Part shown: positions 19,901-27,909 of the stretch, piece by piece
Layout: every line of letters begins with the position of its first letter
Numbering within the stretch: position 1 is the stretch's first letter
DNA from: Gracilaria vermiculophylla
Lineage: Eukaryota > Rhodophyta > Florideophyceae > Gracilariales > Gracilariaceae
Reading direction: 5' to 3'
NCBI GenBank assembly: GCA_019155205.2
Contig: JAHNZQ020003148.1
Coordinates: forward strand, 1,221,534 to 1,253,573
DNA: 32,040 nt
The notes under the pieces: generated by a model
Database searches by the model: none
The model's input: the letters and a program-made list of their open reading frames with translations, nothing else
What the model was told of the DNA's origin: nothing
Program-made: the position numbers and the translations under genes

Positions 19901-20857
19901 TGTTTGATGCCGGTTGTATTGAGTACGCTCATGATGAAAGGGCACCGAGAAACAACGAGAGTGCTGCCGCCCCGCCTATAAAGACAAAGGGGTTCCAAAC
20001 ATGACTGTTTGAGTAGATTGAGGAAACCTGTGTCTCGGACGCGGTTGTAACCGTCTTATGTAGTTGACATTGCGACAACTCGAGAGCACCCGTCGCTTGA
20101 AAACTCACCGTCTGATGTCATACTTTATAGCATATTCGAGTTTTCGAGCAAACAGATAGTGGAACTACCAGAACCCGGGTTGGAACCTGCTTGAAATGCG
20201 ATAAAAAGGCAATCTAAGGGCAAAGAAGTTGCAGCATGACACATCCACTGTTGAGAAACTTGCCGCCTCAATAGGCCCTGATCCGAGCGGTTATGAGCAC
20301 CAATGCAAGGCTTCTCTCGTGTTGAAATGAACAGGCAACATAGCAAATGCCCACTGTGTCCTTCGCGCCATGGCCTCCTTCTACATCGATTCAGACAACT
20401 TGAGACACTAACGGGACTCCAGAGACGTAATCGTGCGAAACATAGCCGTTCACTGAAACTGACCATGCCTCCACGCAAATAAATAGCGCATGCCTCGGAG
20501 CAAGGCCGGCCGTAGCCAGACCCCTGCTGGTGGAGGTATGCCGGGGACGATGAAGGCCGGGCGAGCACTTGTCCGGGCCCGCATCAGTTGGGGTCCTACG
20601 GCGGTATCCCGGCCGTGACCGACCACCACATCATCAGCTCGCCCGGCGAGACGGCGCCCTCCAGCTCGTCCACGTGTACGGAGTGCAAGAATTCCAATCG
20701 CCGAAGGCCGACACGCTGTTTTCAGCATCCACCTCTGCTGAGGAGCGCGCCCCGCGCCCTGTTGGCGACAACGTGCCACTTCCCCGCAATAAGCACCGAT
20801 TGCGGAGACGGTCCCGCGCCGTTCCGACCGTTTCTTCTCCGTGTGCACGCCTTCGCC
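16913..20857. other. Long intergenic region without a supported gene
   Basis: Roughly 3.9 kb contain only short frames on both strands. Several of the longer ones begin only at TTG, and none resembles a known family. A minus-strand frame at 19319-19708 looks membrane-anchored at its N terminus but has no ATG there. The region may hold regulatory DNA of the flanking genes, or a gene split by introns I cannot see. No tRNA or rRNA signature was found. Confidence 0.5.
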
Positions 20858-21184
20858 ATGAACTCCGCCCAAGACGCAAGTGCTGAGAGCCAAATCGCCC
20901 CGGCCGCGCCGACGGAAGTTCCGTCAAGCCCGGCCGTGAACGACGCTGACATCGAGGCGCATCGGCAGATTGAAGATGAGGTGCAGCAGTTGCTGTCTGA
21001 AATGCATACCAGTTTCAAGTCCTTTTCGGACGATATTTTCACCAAGATTGACCAGATGGAGGCCAAGATAAACGAACTGGACGAGACTCTCGTGAGCCTT
21101 TCGAAGAGCGTGGAGCCGTCCGCTCAACGAGCCGGTGCTTCCGACGCGCTGTCTGCGTCGCCCCCCAAGCAAACCGCCGCTTAA
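20858..21184 (+). CDS. HSBP1-like heat-shock-factor-binding coiled-coil protein (108 aa)
   Basis: The ATG at 20858 (context CGCCATGA) was chosen because the upstream part of the longer open frame starts only at TTG and reads as untranslated leader. Residues about 35-85 (EDEVQQLLSEMHTSFKSFSD and IFTKIDQMEAKINELDETL) match the single long helix of HSBP1: VQ-LL-QM-FQ-MSD-I-RIDDM-RIDDLE in the family, with hydrophobic heptads. HSBP1 forms coiled-coil oligomers and in animals and plants restrains trimeric heat-shock factor in the nucleus. The acidic Ala/Ser/Pro-rich N terminus (1-34) and the C-terminal tail (after about 88) are longer than in the usual 70-80 residue protein. The function is inferred from the helix pattern. 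Confidence 0.75.
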   Translation: MNSAQDASAESQIAPAAPTEVPSSPAVNDADIEAHRQIEDEVQQLLSEMHTSFKSFSDDIFTKIDQMEAKINELDETLVSLSKSVEPSAQRAGASDALSASPPKQTAA

Positions 21185-21556
21185 AGCGGCTTGTGAGGGC
21201 GGGGAGGGATGACGTGCCTGTTCAGTGTGAAACTTATCTGGTGCCGGCGCGCGCGCGAAATCTGCCCATGCAGAGTTGCCGAGACTATAACCCACCCATT
21301 GAGGACAGACGGTCAACGATCCCGCTAGTTATGTATACATTTTGTACAAAGGCACATCCTACTACAACAACTAAACACACTCGATGCGCAGAGCGCGAAG
21401 AACATAGCAGGGACATCAACAAGAAGCACAAAAGAAAAGAGAGTAATGCAAAAGCAGTCTGATCTGCCGACAAACAAAAAGAAGAAGACGTGCAGCAAAC
21501 CTAAGAACGATGTTGCACGAGAAATGAAAGGAGCAGGAAGGAGGGATATTCTGTCG
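21185..21556. other. Convergent intergenic interval
   Basis: About 370 bp separate the stop of the HSBP1-like gene (+) from the stop of the pseudokinase gene (-). The two genes converge here, so the interval should contain both 3' untranslated regions. No clear polyadenylation signal or hairpin was found. Confidence 0.4.
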
Positions 21557-22816
21557 CTACAAGCTAAGCCAAGGATGGAGCAGTGCCTCAGACGCGCGAA
21601 CACGGTGTTTGGCATTCGAATGTAACAAACAAGCACAAAGGTGCTTGGCGCCAGAAGTGACGCCACCCCAAAGCGCGCCCGAAAAAGTAGGTTTTCCCCT
21701 TGTAGACGCAATGATGTTGGTGAGATTATCCAGACTTGACAGATTGTCGTCAAATGGAGTGCAGCCAACTAGCAGGAAGTGCATGAGAATGCCGACAGAC
21801 CACACGTCTTGTTGAAAGTCGCCGACTTGACCGCGCGCAATCTCCGGCGCGATGTATGCCAGCTGCGATAATGATAAAGGTCCGTCCGGTGTGTAGCAGT
21901 GCAACATGCTTGTGTTATCCTCGATATCGGCGGCCACCACGGCGTACTCAAAGTTGTGTAATACGGGAACGGTGTTGTTTTCATCGTCTGGTAGCAACAA
22001 CAGGTTGTCCGGGCAGATGAGTCTGTGAACGATTTGAGCCTTTTGCATGTGAACCAACGCACGGAGTAAACCGGATACGATGGTAGCCACATCGGCCTCG
22101 CACAGCATTCCCCTGTACTGCACAACCTCGGTGAGGGTGTTTGCGTCAGCGTAGTCGGTGACGAGGTACAACGTGCGTGCACTCTCGTACACGTCGACTA
22201 TAGGCACGATGTTGGGGTGATCCGGCATGCAGAGCAGGATGACCGCTTCGTTCATGGCTTGCGCCACTTGCGAAGCGGTGCGCTGCGCCTTGGTCGTGAC
22301 CTTGACACAAACAGAGAGTCCGGAGTGCAAATCAACAGCGGCACTACACCGCCCCAAACCGGAGTCGCGCAAATCGTTGCGGAACTTGTACACGCTGGTG
22401 AGGCTGCGGTTGGAAGCCGAGACCAGCTGTTGGAAGAACTGAACATGATCCTGTCTCGATTCGGCGTATATGTACAGTCGAGCCTGGGAAGTCCTCAGGC
22501 AAATGCGGACAGTGGGGAATTCCTCGCTCGACACCTGGGCGCCGTAAACGGTGATGCATCCGCCAAGGATGGGGTGCCCGGGGGTTGCCGAGTACCTTAG
22601 ATAGGGGCCTGATAAGGTGCAGTACCGCAGCTGCGCCTTTCTGGAGGGCAAAACTCTGATATTTGCCCAGCCCTCGAAGAACGGGGGAGCGCCATGGCGG
22701 AGACGCTCCCTGCGCGGCGGGCAGTGAGTTGGGGATTGGGGGGGGGTGCTGAGGGGAGAGATGGGGGCGGTTTCGAGCGACAGGGGGGATGAAGTACGGG
22801 AGAAAAACTTGACCAT
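21557..22816 (-). CDS. PH domain-protein kinase-like protein, probable pseudokinase (419 aa)
   Basis: Start chosen at ATG 22816 (MVKFFSRTSS). The open frame extends upstream to 23023, but only from a TTG and through GC-rich leader DNA. After a Ser/Pro-rich stretch, a PH domain spans about residues 47-137 (EGWANIRV, LRYCTLSGPYLRYS, RLYIYAES). A CAMK-like kinase fold follows to the end: GLGRC glycine loop, VCVKV with Lys172, NEAVILL with the helix-C Glu, HPNIVPIVDVYE, AYIAPEIARG, DVWSVGILMHFLLVGCTPFD, HPWLSL. Two catalytic residues are missing: HRD reads HRL (Leu266) and DFG reads NFE (Asn288). PH domains bind phosphoinositides, so membrane recruitment is likely. Catalysis is unlikely, so a scaffold or allosteric role is inferred. 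Confidence 0.85.
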   Translation of the reverse strand: MVKFFSRTSSPLSLETAPISPLSTPPQSPTHCPPRRERLRHGAPPFFEGWANIRVLPSRKAQLRYCTLSGPYLRYSATPGHPILGGCITVYGAQVSSEEFPTVRICLRTSQARLYIYAESRQDHVQFFQQLVSASNRSLTSVYKFRNDLRDSGLGRCSAAVDLHSGLSVCVKVTTKAQRTASQVAQAMNEAVILLCMPDHPNIVPIVDVYESARTLYLVTDYADANTLTEVVQYRGMLCEADVATIVSGLLRALVHMQKAQIVHRLICPDNLLLLPDDENNTVPVLHNFEYAVVAADIEDNTSMLHCYTPDGPLSLSQLAYIAPEIARGQVGDFQQDVWSVGILMHFLLVGCTPFDDNLSSLDNLTNIIASTRGKPTFSGALWGGVTSGAKHLCACLLHSNAKHRVRASEALLHPWLSL

Positions 22817-23290
22817 CGGGCGGTTGCGCGTGGAGAAGGAGGGCGGCGGCGGGGGGAGAAAGACGTTGAGGGGCGGGGAGGCGGGTGACGCGAGGCGGCG
22901 GTACGAGCGGTGGACAAAAGTATTGGGTGGCGTCGAACGGGACGGGTGCGGCGGCACGGAGGTGGCTGTGCGCCAGCAAAAAGGCACGTGCGTGACGGCG
23001 CGCTTGCGCGGCGCATTAAACAAGTACCGGCGTGACAGGGAAAGCGGCGTGAGCGAGTGATCTCTCGCTCACGCCCGCCCCGCGCGCGCCCGACGGTCGC
23101 GGTGGAACGACACGTGGGCGCTGCCGGCCAGCTGTCGCGTGCCAGCGCTCGCTCCCCGCTGCGCGCGCGCGCCTGTTGGCCGCCGGCCACGTGGCAGCTG
23201 CCGTTACGCCGCCGCCTCCCGAGTTTGCTCCCGCCGCTTGCTGGTGCCACGTTTCCCAACATGCCAAACGTTTTCAAATGTTTTCCGAGC
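22817..23290 (-). promoter_or_regulatory. GC-rich 5' flank of the pseudokinase gene
   Basis: Strongly GC-rich with runs such as GGGGGGGG near 22740 (just inside the gene) and GCGCGCGCGCGC near 23161. Composition drops abruptly to AT-rich at about 23290. It most likely contains the promoter and 5' leader of the minus-strand kinase gene. No TATA box is evident. Open frames in it are a by-product of low A+T content. Confidence 0.4.
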
Positions 23291-24430
23291 TCCGATTTGC
23301 GTGTTGCATAACATTCTGCTTTGTACCTTTTTTCTTATTTTTTGCGCATCACTAAAGTATAGCACCAAAATAATCTCTCATGGTATCTTGCAGAAGTGAC
23401 AAATTTTCTGGTCAAATTAGAAAAGTGTTTTATTAACAGAACACATAGTTTTAATTTTAAATTCTAAAAATAGTTCTACTTTTCTCGACTAATTATGTCA
23501 GACATACAGAACCATTTATTCATTGCATATCTTTGGCACATTTATCAACTTTTGTGTCTTTACTTTTTTTTTTATATCCACCATTTCAGTATAGTTTCTT
23601 TTTCTTATACTCACGGCTTAATCATTTATGAATTCAAAATCTTTCATTAAATTATGCGTTTATTGCAATGAAGTTCAAAGATGAAAAACAATGTTCCCAA
23701 TATACAAATAGTATATACATATATATATATATATTGTTCTAAAAAACTTCAAAATCTTAAAATGGTACTCCTTTACTTGGATTCCAAAATTCTAGATTGT
23801 TGATGTTAGTTTTTTTCATTGGTAAAAACAAAAACCCGTATACTTTATACATTTTACGTTACTTGAGCTTTTCAAAGATAGAAAGCTTTAAAAATATTAC
23901 GAATCCGTGCAAAAACAACCTTGTTCAATCAAACGTCAGAAATAAAATATTCAATCAACAGTATCCAAAGGATTTGTACCCGAGCAAAAACTTCTACATT
24001 CGAACTGTTTTATGAAGTTCAAAAGTAATTGCCAAATTAAAAGAATATATAATTAAGAATTGCTCTTTCATAGTAAGCCAGAAAACGAATAAAACAGAAT
24101 TAGTACAGTTCAAGCTGGTAAGCTACTTACTGTATCGTGCGGGTATCAATAAAACTTTACCCTTGCTACTTAGACTACCACTGTTAATTAGACTTGACTC
24201 GACAATGGTCACGGCGTATGCCATATCAATAGGTGACTCGGCCACTGTACTACATATTCATTACCACAGAGCATTGGTTTTATTTTGAGGAGCTAACGTA
24301 CCATACTCCATGTGTTTGTAATTCCGAAGTAAACCGGAGACTCGAAAATAAACATTTTTGGATCGAGGTCATCGGAATTATCCATAAAAAACCCTTACAA
24401 TGCGTTTCAAAATCATATTACTCCTAATAT
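23291..24430. other. AT-rich DNA without recognisable gene
   Basis: A sharp composition change separates this stretch from the GC-rich kinase flank. It contains an (AT)n microsatellite at 23719-23734 and short frames rich in Lys, Asn and Ile (for example 23797-24015) that match nothing I know. Its composition is like the Tc1 relics further right, so it is probably also degraded transposon DNA. Confidence 0.45.
23719..23734. repeat. (AT)8 microsatellite
   Basis: A pure run of AT dinucleotides preceded by GTATATAC, so the whole alternating tract is longer and imperfect. Confidence 0.9.
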
Positions 24431-24480
24431 GAGCGGCAAAACTATACTTTAAGTTCGTATTGCACATCGTCTATGTAGAA

Positions 24481-24838
24481 ATGTTTCAAAAAAATGTGCA
24501 CACCGTTTCTTTCGTCAAAGACATAACTTTAGACTTTCCACATTTCAAAGCAAGAAAAGATTCAATTTCTCAAGTTAAACGCCAAAAAAAACCCTCAAAC
24601 AGTGCGGTTATTAAAAATATTCTGCGTTTTAGAGCCACAATTGCCAAGTTTCTCAATTATTTGACTTTGTATGGATTAAAACGATTTCTAAGACACCCTA
24701 AAAAAGCTCAGTCTAGCAGACAGAAGATGATTTAAAACAGAGTTGTGCAAGGAAAAATGTATCCAGCAAAAATGTTGGAATGAATATCAATCTCTATGTT
24801 TCAAAATCCACTATATTCAGGCAAATATGTGGTACTGT
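24481..24838 (+). pseudogene. Tc1/mariner transposase relic 2, N-terminal DNA-binding part
   Basis: The frame has the paired helix-turn-helix pattern of Tc1-type transposases: KARKDSISQVKR (first HTH), ATIAKFLNYLTLYGLKRFL, then RHPKKAQSSRQKMI, which corresponds to the basic GRPKKLS linker with an AT-hook-like role. After a stop at 24735 another frame continues with NINLYVSKSTIFRQIC, the second HTH. These helices recognise transposon ends in active elements. Confidence 0.65.
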
Positions 24839-24839
24839 C

Positions 24840-25380
24840 AGCCCTCCTCTCGAGGTAGTAACGCACAACGTCCGATAGTAGTTTTCATTGACTCCAAAGG
24901 CCCGTATTCCTAAAGGTGGTCTCCGGTATCCGCTGTCGCGAGCCGGAGGAATTCTTAAAGGAGATCCGCAAACACCAAGCGGAGAGGGAGGTTCACTGGG
25001 CGGACAATGCTCCTACAGGCGCTGCTATGATGCGATCTGGGGATCGGCGGCTTAGAAACCTGCGTTGATCGACAAGAGACTCCAACCGGAACGGTAGATG
25101 GAGACTCAAGGGTGCTTGTCTTTACTTCCCTAGAGGTGGAGCTCAACCGGTAGATTAAGCATCAAGCCGGAAGCCCGCCTCGGCAGGTCTCGCTACTGTA
25201 CTAAATAGCTGCATAAATTAAGTAAAAATAATAATAATTCTACTGTTCCTCAAGGATACTGTAGCGCACGTGGGCGGGATTATGCACCACGTGGCCCAGC
25301 TAATAAAATACGAGCTCTCCTTAGGAATAGTATACCACAAGGCCAATCCACCCTATTTCCGTAGGAGCCGCTGTACTACA
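24840..25380 (-). mobile_element. LTR-retroelement fragment, copy 2 (inserted into Tc1 relic 2)
   Basis: Two blocks shared with copy 1: the gag-start block (24850-24920, matching 9363-9435) and the LTR-like block (25257-25380, matching 10353-10476). They lie in the same order and orientation, but the interval between them is about 330 bp rather than about 920 bp. The left edge falls inside the Gag-like frame, so the copy is 3'-truncated. The right edge ends TGTACTACA, the complement of an LTR start TGTAGTACA. Confidence 0.6.
25257..25380 (-). repeat. LTR-like repeat block A, copy 2
   Basis: See 10353-10476 for the shared words. Here the block begins right after GGATACTGTAG and ends at TGTACTACA, beyond which Tc1-like sequence resumes. 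Confidence 0.65.
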
Positions 25381-25399
25381 AAATAAACAAAACAAATTT

Positions 25400-26000
25400 A
25401 CTTAAGTATAAAAAATGAAAAACAATTATTTCTCGAAAGCCATTCAAAGCACAATAGAGTTGACTGGTGTGTTGAAAAAACATTAGTGAACAAAGAACAA
25501 AAAACTTTTATTTTTACTGAAGAAATAATGTTCAATCTAGACTTACTAGATTGCTGCAAATGTTAATGGCATGATCTTCGAGAAAAACGTTCTGACTTTT
25601 ACACCATGCATTCTAATGGGAGGTCCGTAAAGGCTTGGGTTTTTATTTTTAAAAATGGGTTCATCGTTATTGCATCTATCGAAACAACCATGAACGCGGA
25701 AAAATATCAAAAAAGTGCTATACAGTTAATTGCCATCGTATGGTTACTGTTTTCATGAGAAGAACTTCATTTTTTAGCAGGATAATGCGCCAGTATAAAC
25801 TGCGTTTTTAGTCGAAAAGTGGCAACAAAAGTGGAACGCTTCTGATTAAGAGAGGCCATTGCACTGGCCAGATTTGAACTCCATCAAAAATTGTTTAAGG
25901 ATTGCTGGCTAGGATAATTTATGCCCATGGAAGGCAAATACAGATTTTTACTGAACTGAAAAACTGTATCAAAAATTGTTGAACAATCACCTAGTGGGGA
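25400..26000 (+). pseudogene. Tc1/mariner transposase relic 2, catalytic part
   Basis: Shifted frames read FLESHSKHNRVDWCVEK, FIFTEEIMFNLD (the FSDExxF box with the first Asp as Glu), CKC-stop-WHDLRE, SNGRSVKAWVF and MNAEKYQK. They continue with stop-QDNAPV (second Asp kept, preceding Gln codon turned to TAG), FLVEKW and WPDLNSIKNC (normally DLNPIEN). This is the Tc1 DD(34)D/E core with at least five stops and two frame changes. Many substitutions are C-to-T or G-to-A. Confidence 0.75.
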
Positions 26001-26576
26001 TCCTTTCATACCTCTCACGCCGAGTGCTGAAGGGGCAACCTCGGTCTTACACCCGACATTGTCGTGTTGCTCCCTCAAGAGGGCTCAAACGCCAAACTAC
26101 CTCCACGGAGGAAGATTGGGGCGTCTTTGTACGCTTTTTCTGCTTGCGGGCTATTGCACTACCGTTTTGCTGTTTTTTGACATTTCACAGCATTTTATTG
26201 ATGTTGAAACAGTTTGTATGTTGGAGATCAGATTTATCTCCGGCGTGTCAAAGTTGCATTACATATAAAGACCTGTCGGCGGCGGTATTGAATTTGATAG
26301 CTGATCTTCTTTGGATATGTAGTGCGCACCTGGTGTTAATGAGCGCCCTTGCTTTGCATTTGATTTTGTTTCACGTGTATAATCTCCACCTGCAATTGAC
26401 ACAAACTCGTGTGTTAGAAATTATGCTAGTGAAGTGCGGGTGCGAGACACAGTGGATTTTAAATTCATATTACGCCTGCAAAACGCACAAAACACTTACT
26501 GTAGTTTGCCTTTTCTTTACTGTTTAAATAAATATCGTTTCACAATCAAAATATTACGTCACTTATATCTTTCAAT
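26001..26576. other. Unassigned DNA between two Tc1 relics
   Basis: A 183-codon + strand frame (25976-26527) crosses the end of Tc1 relic 2 into this stretch. It contains hydrophobic runs in its second half (SALALHLILFHVYNLHLQL), but it matches nothing I recognise and begins inside the relic, so I do not call it a gene. Confidence 0.35.
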
Positions 26577-27291
26577 ATGGCTCAAAAATCTTCTTTTATG
26601 CCCATTGAAAAATTCTTTTTTTTACATTTTAAAGCTAATGAAAAGTTATGTGATAAATCCGGAAGATATTTGAAGCGTCATCCGGCCACTATTCTTCGTT
26701 TTCTAAACACTCCAGTGAACCTTGGATTACCAAAATCTACAAGACTTTCAAACCGTCTCAATCTTGCAAATAAACGCTATACAAAACGATACATAAGCTG
26801 GTTTTCCTTCATGCAGGCGAAAAACGTAGAAAAAAATGTATTGCAGTGAAAATATGCTAACAAAAAGTACAAAAATTTGTTCAAACATACAAAATGAAGA
26901 AAAGATAACGTTAAGAAGAGCATCACAAAAGATGACACCATGATGCGCAAGTATGGGGTACTGGAAAGCGAAATAGGACACTCTCATTCTTTCGACGAAA
27001 CCTAATTCGAGACATATGATCTCGAGAGCTTTGGGTTTAACTGGAATGACGTACAAAAAAAATCGCTATGTATTTTTAACAAGGTATTCTGGAAGAGGTT
27101 TTGCAATGGTATGGGCTGTTCGTTCAAAACAGGGAAAAACAGATATTGTATCTGTTGGTAATTATAAACATACGGGCTGGGCATGGTACCACAAATTTCA
27201 TTACAACTATGTGTTACTTCATAGAAATGGTCTCCAGGAAGTACATTTCATTTTTCAACTGATTGATGCAGAGGTACACAATGTAATATAG
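26577..27291 (+). pseudogene. Tc1/mariner transposase relic 3 (C-terminally truncated)
   Basis: From ATG 26577 the first frame shows an HTH domain: SSFMPIEKFFFLHFKANEKL, RHPATILRFLN, LGLPKSTRLSNRLNLANKRY. After a stop at 26847-26849 other frames give SFDET-stop-FETYDLESFGFN (first Asp box), then from 27016 RYSGRGFAMVWAVRSKQGKT and EVHFIFQLIDAEVHNVI (second Asp box, normally FQQDNAxxH). The frame ends at 27291 just after the second Asp, and the third acidic residue and C terminus are absent. Its sequence differs clearly from relics 1 and 2, so three Tc1 lineages are present. Confidence 0.75.
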
Positions 27292-27387
27292 TGAGTATGG
27301 TAGTAATACCGTGGCTACGTACCAAGGGTGGTGTGCACTGGACGCACGGCACATTGCCGTTTGGTCTCTCTAGTGTCTATCCGACCG

Positions 27388-27440
27388 GTGCGCTGACCTA
27401 ATATGAGGTCAAATTGACCTCAAATGAGGTCAGCGCACCA
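27388..27440. repeat. 53-bp hairpin at the piggyBac element end (copy 2)
   Basis: Counterpart of 675-727 on the opposite strand. The 26-nt arms pair with two mismatches around a central A. Retention of pairing in both copies, despite substitutions elsewhere in the tail, suggests the structure mattered to the element. Confidence 0.8.
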
Positions 27441-27570
27441 TCACGCCAAATTTAAAAAAGGGGAATTTGACCCGTAGGCCAATATTTTGGAAATTTTAAA
27501 ATTAAAAACCTGTTCTCCAGGATTGCCTGTGAACAATAAATAGTTGTAGACAACGCCCTGAGCTATCACA

Positions 27571-27622
27571 GCAGTCAGTGGTCATCAGAATACATGCGAG
27601 CAACTAATCCAGAGTTCGAACC
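27571..27622 (+). repeat. tRNA-like box motifs in piggyBac tail (copy 2)
   Basis: B-box-like GAGTTCGAACC (27612-27622) is identical to copy 1. The A-box-like GCAGTCAGTGG (27571-27581) has lost one base relative to copy 1. It is followed by a small GAGTTT-CTAA-AAACTC hairpin and then an ACTCCTTCAGGAGCT stem, also shared with copy 1. Confidence 0.4.
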
Positions 27623-27909
27623 CTCGCTGAGTTTCTAAAAACTCAAAAACTCCTTCAGGAGCTCGACTAATTATAAAAATATTTAAACTCTCAGAACGTT
27701 TTCAACACCCACTTGAACAGCAGACAGAATAAGGTGACATCTTTTAAAGGGGAAGTTTCGTAATAGAGTTTAAATAATATACAAAGTCAAAATAACGTGG
27801 ATTGAATTAGTAGGGGGCTTAAGGTAAAAAACTTTTTGCTCAATAATTGCATTGAAATGTTGAAGTTTATTATAAAAAACGAATGTTGTCAACTTTGTTG
27901 ACATTTCTT

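Larger units (their letters stand above)
24481..26000 (+). mobile_element. Tc1/mariner element relic 2, split by a retroelement fragment
   Basis: The transposase starts at ATG 24481. It is interrupted at about 24840 by a minus-strand retroelement fragment (to 25380) and resumes at about 25400 on the same strand. N- and C-terminal halves are complementary parts of a single Tc1 transposase, which supports a nested insertion. Terminal inverted repeats were not located. Confidence 0.7.

Noticed and set aside
20588..20857. 90 extra N-terminal codons of the HSBP1-like protein
   Set aside because: They begin at TTG and show no similarity. ATG 20858 has a good context and starts just before the conserved helix.
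22817..23023. 69 extra N-terminal codons of the pseudokinase
   Set aside because: They begin at TTG, not ATG, and lie in GC-rich Pro/Ser-coding leader DNA. The ATG at 22816 fits better.
25976..26527. 183-codon + strand frame with hydrophobic runs
   Set aside because: It starts inside the decayed Tc1 relic, resembles no known protein, and has no coding-like composition.
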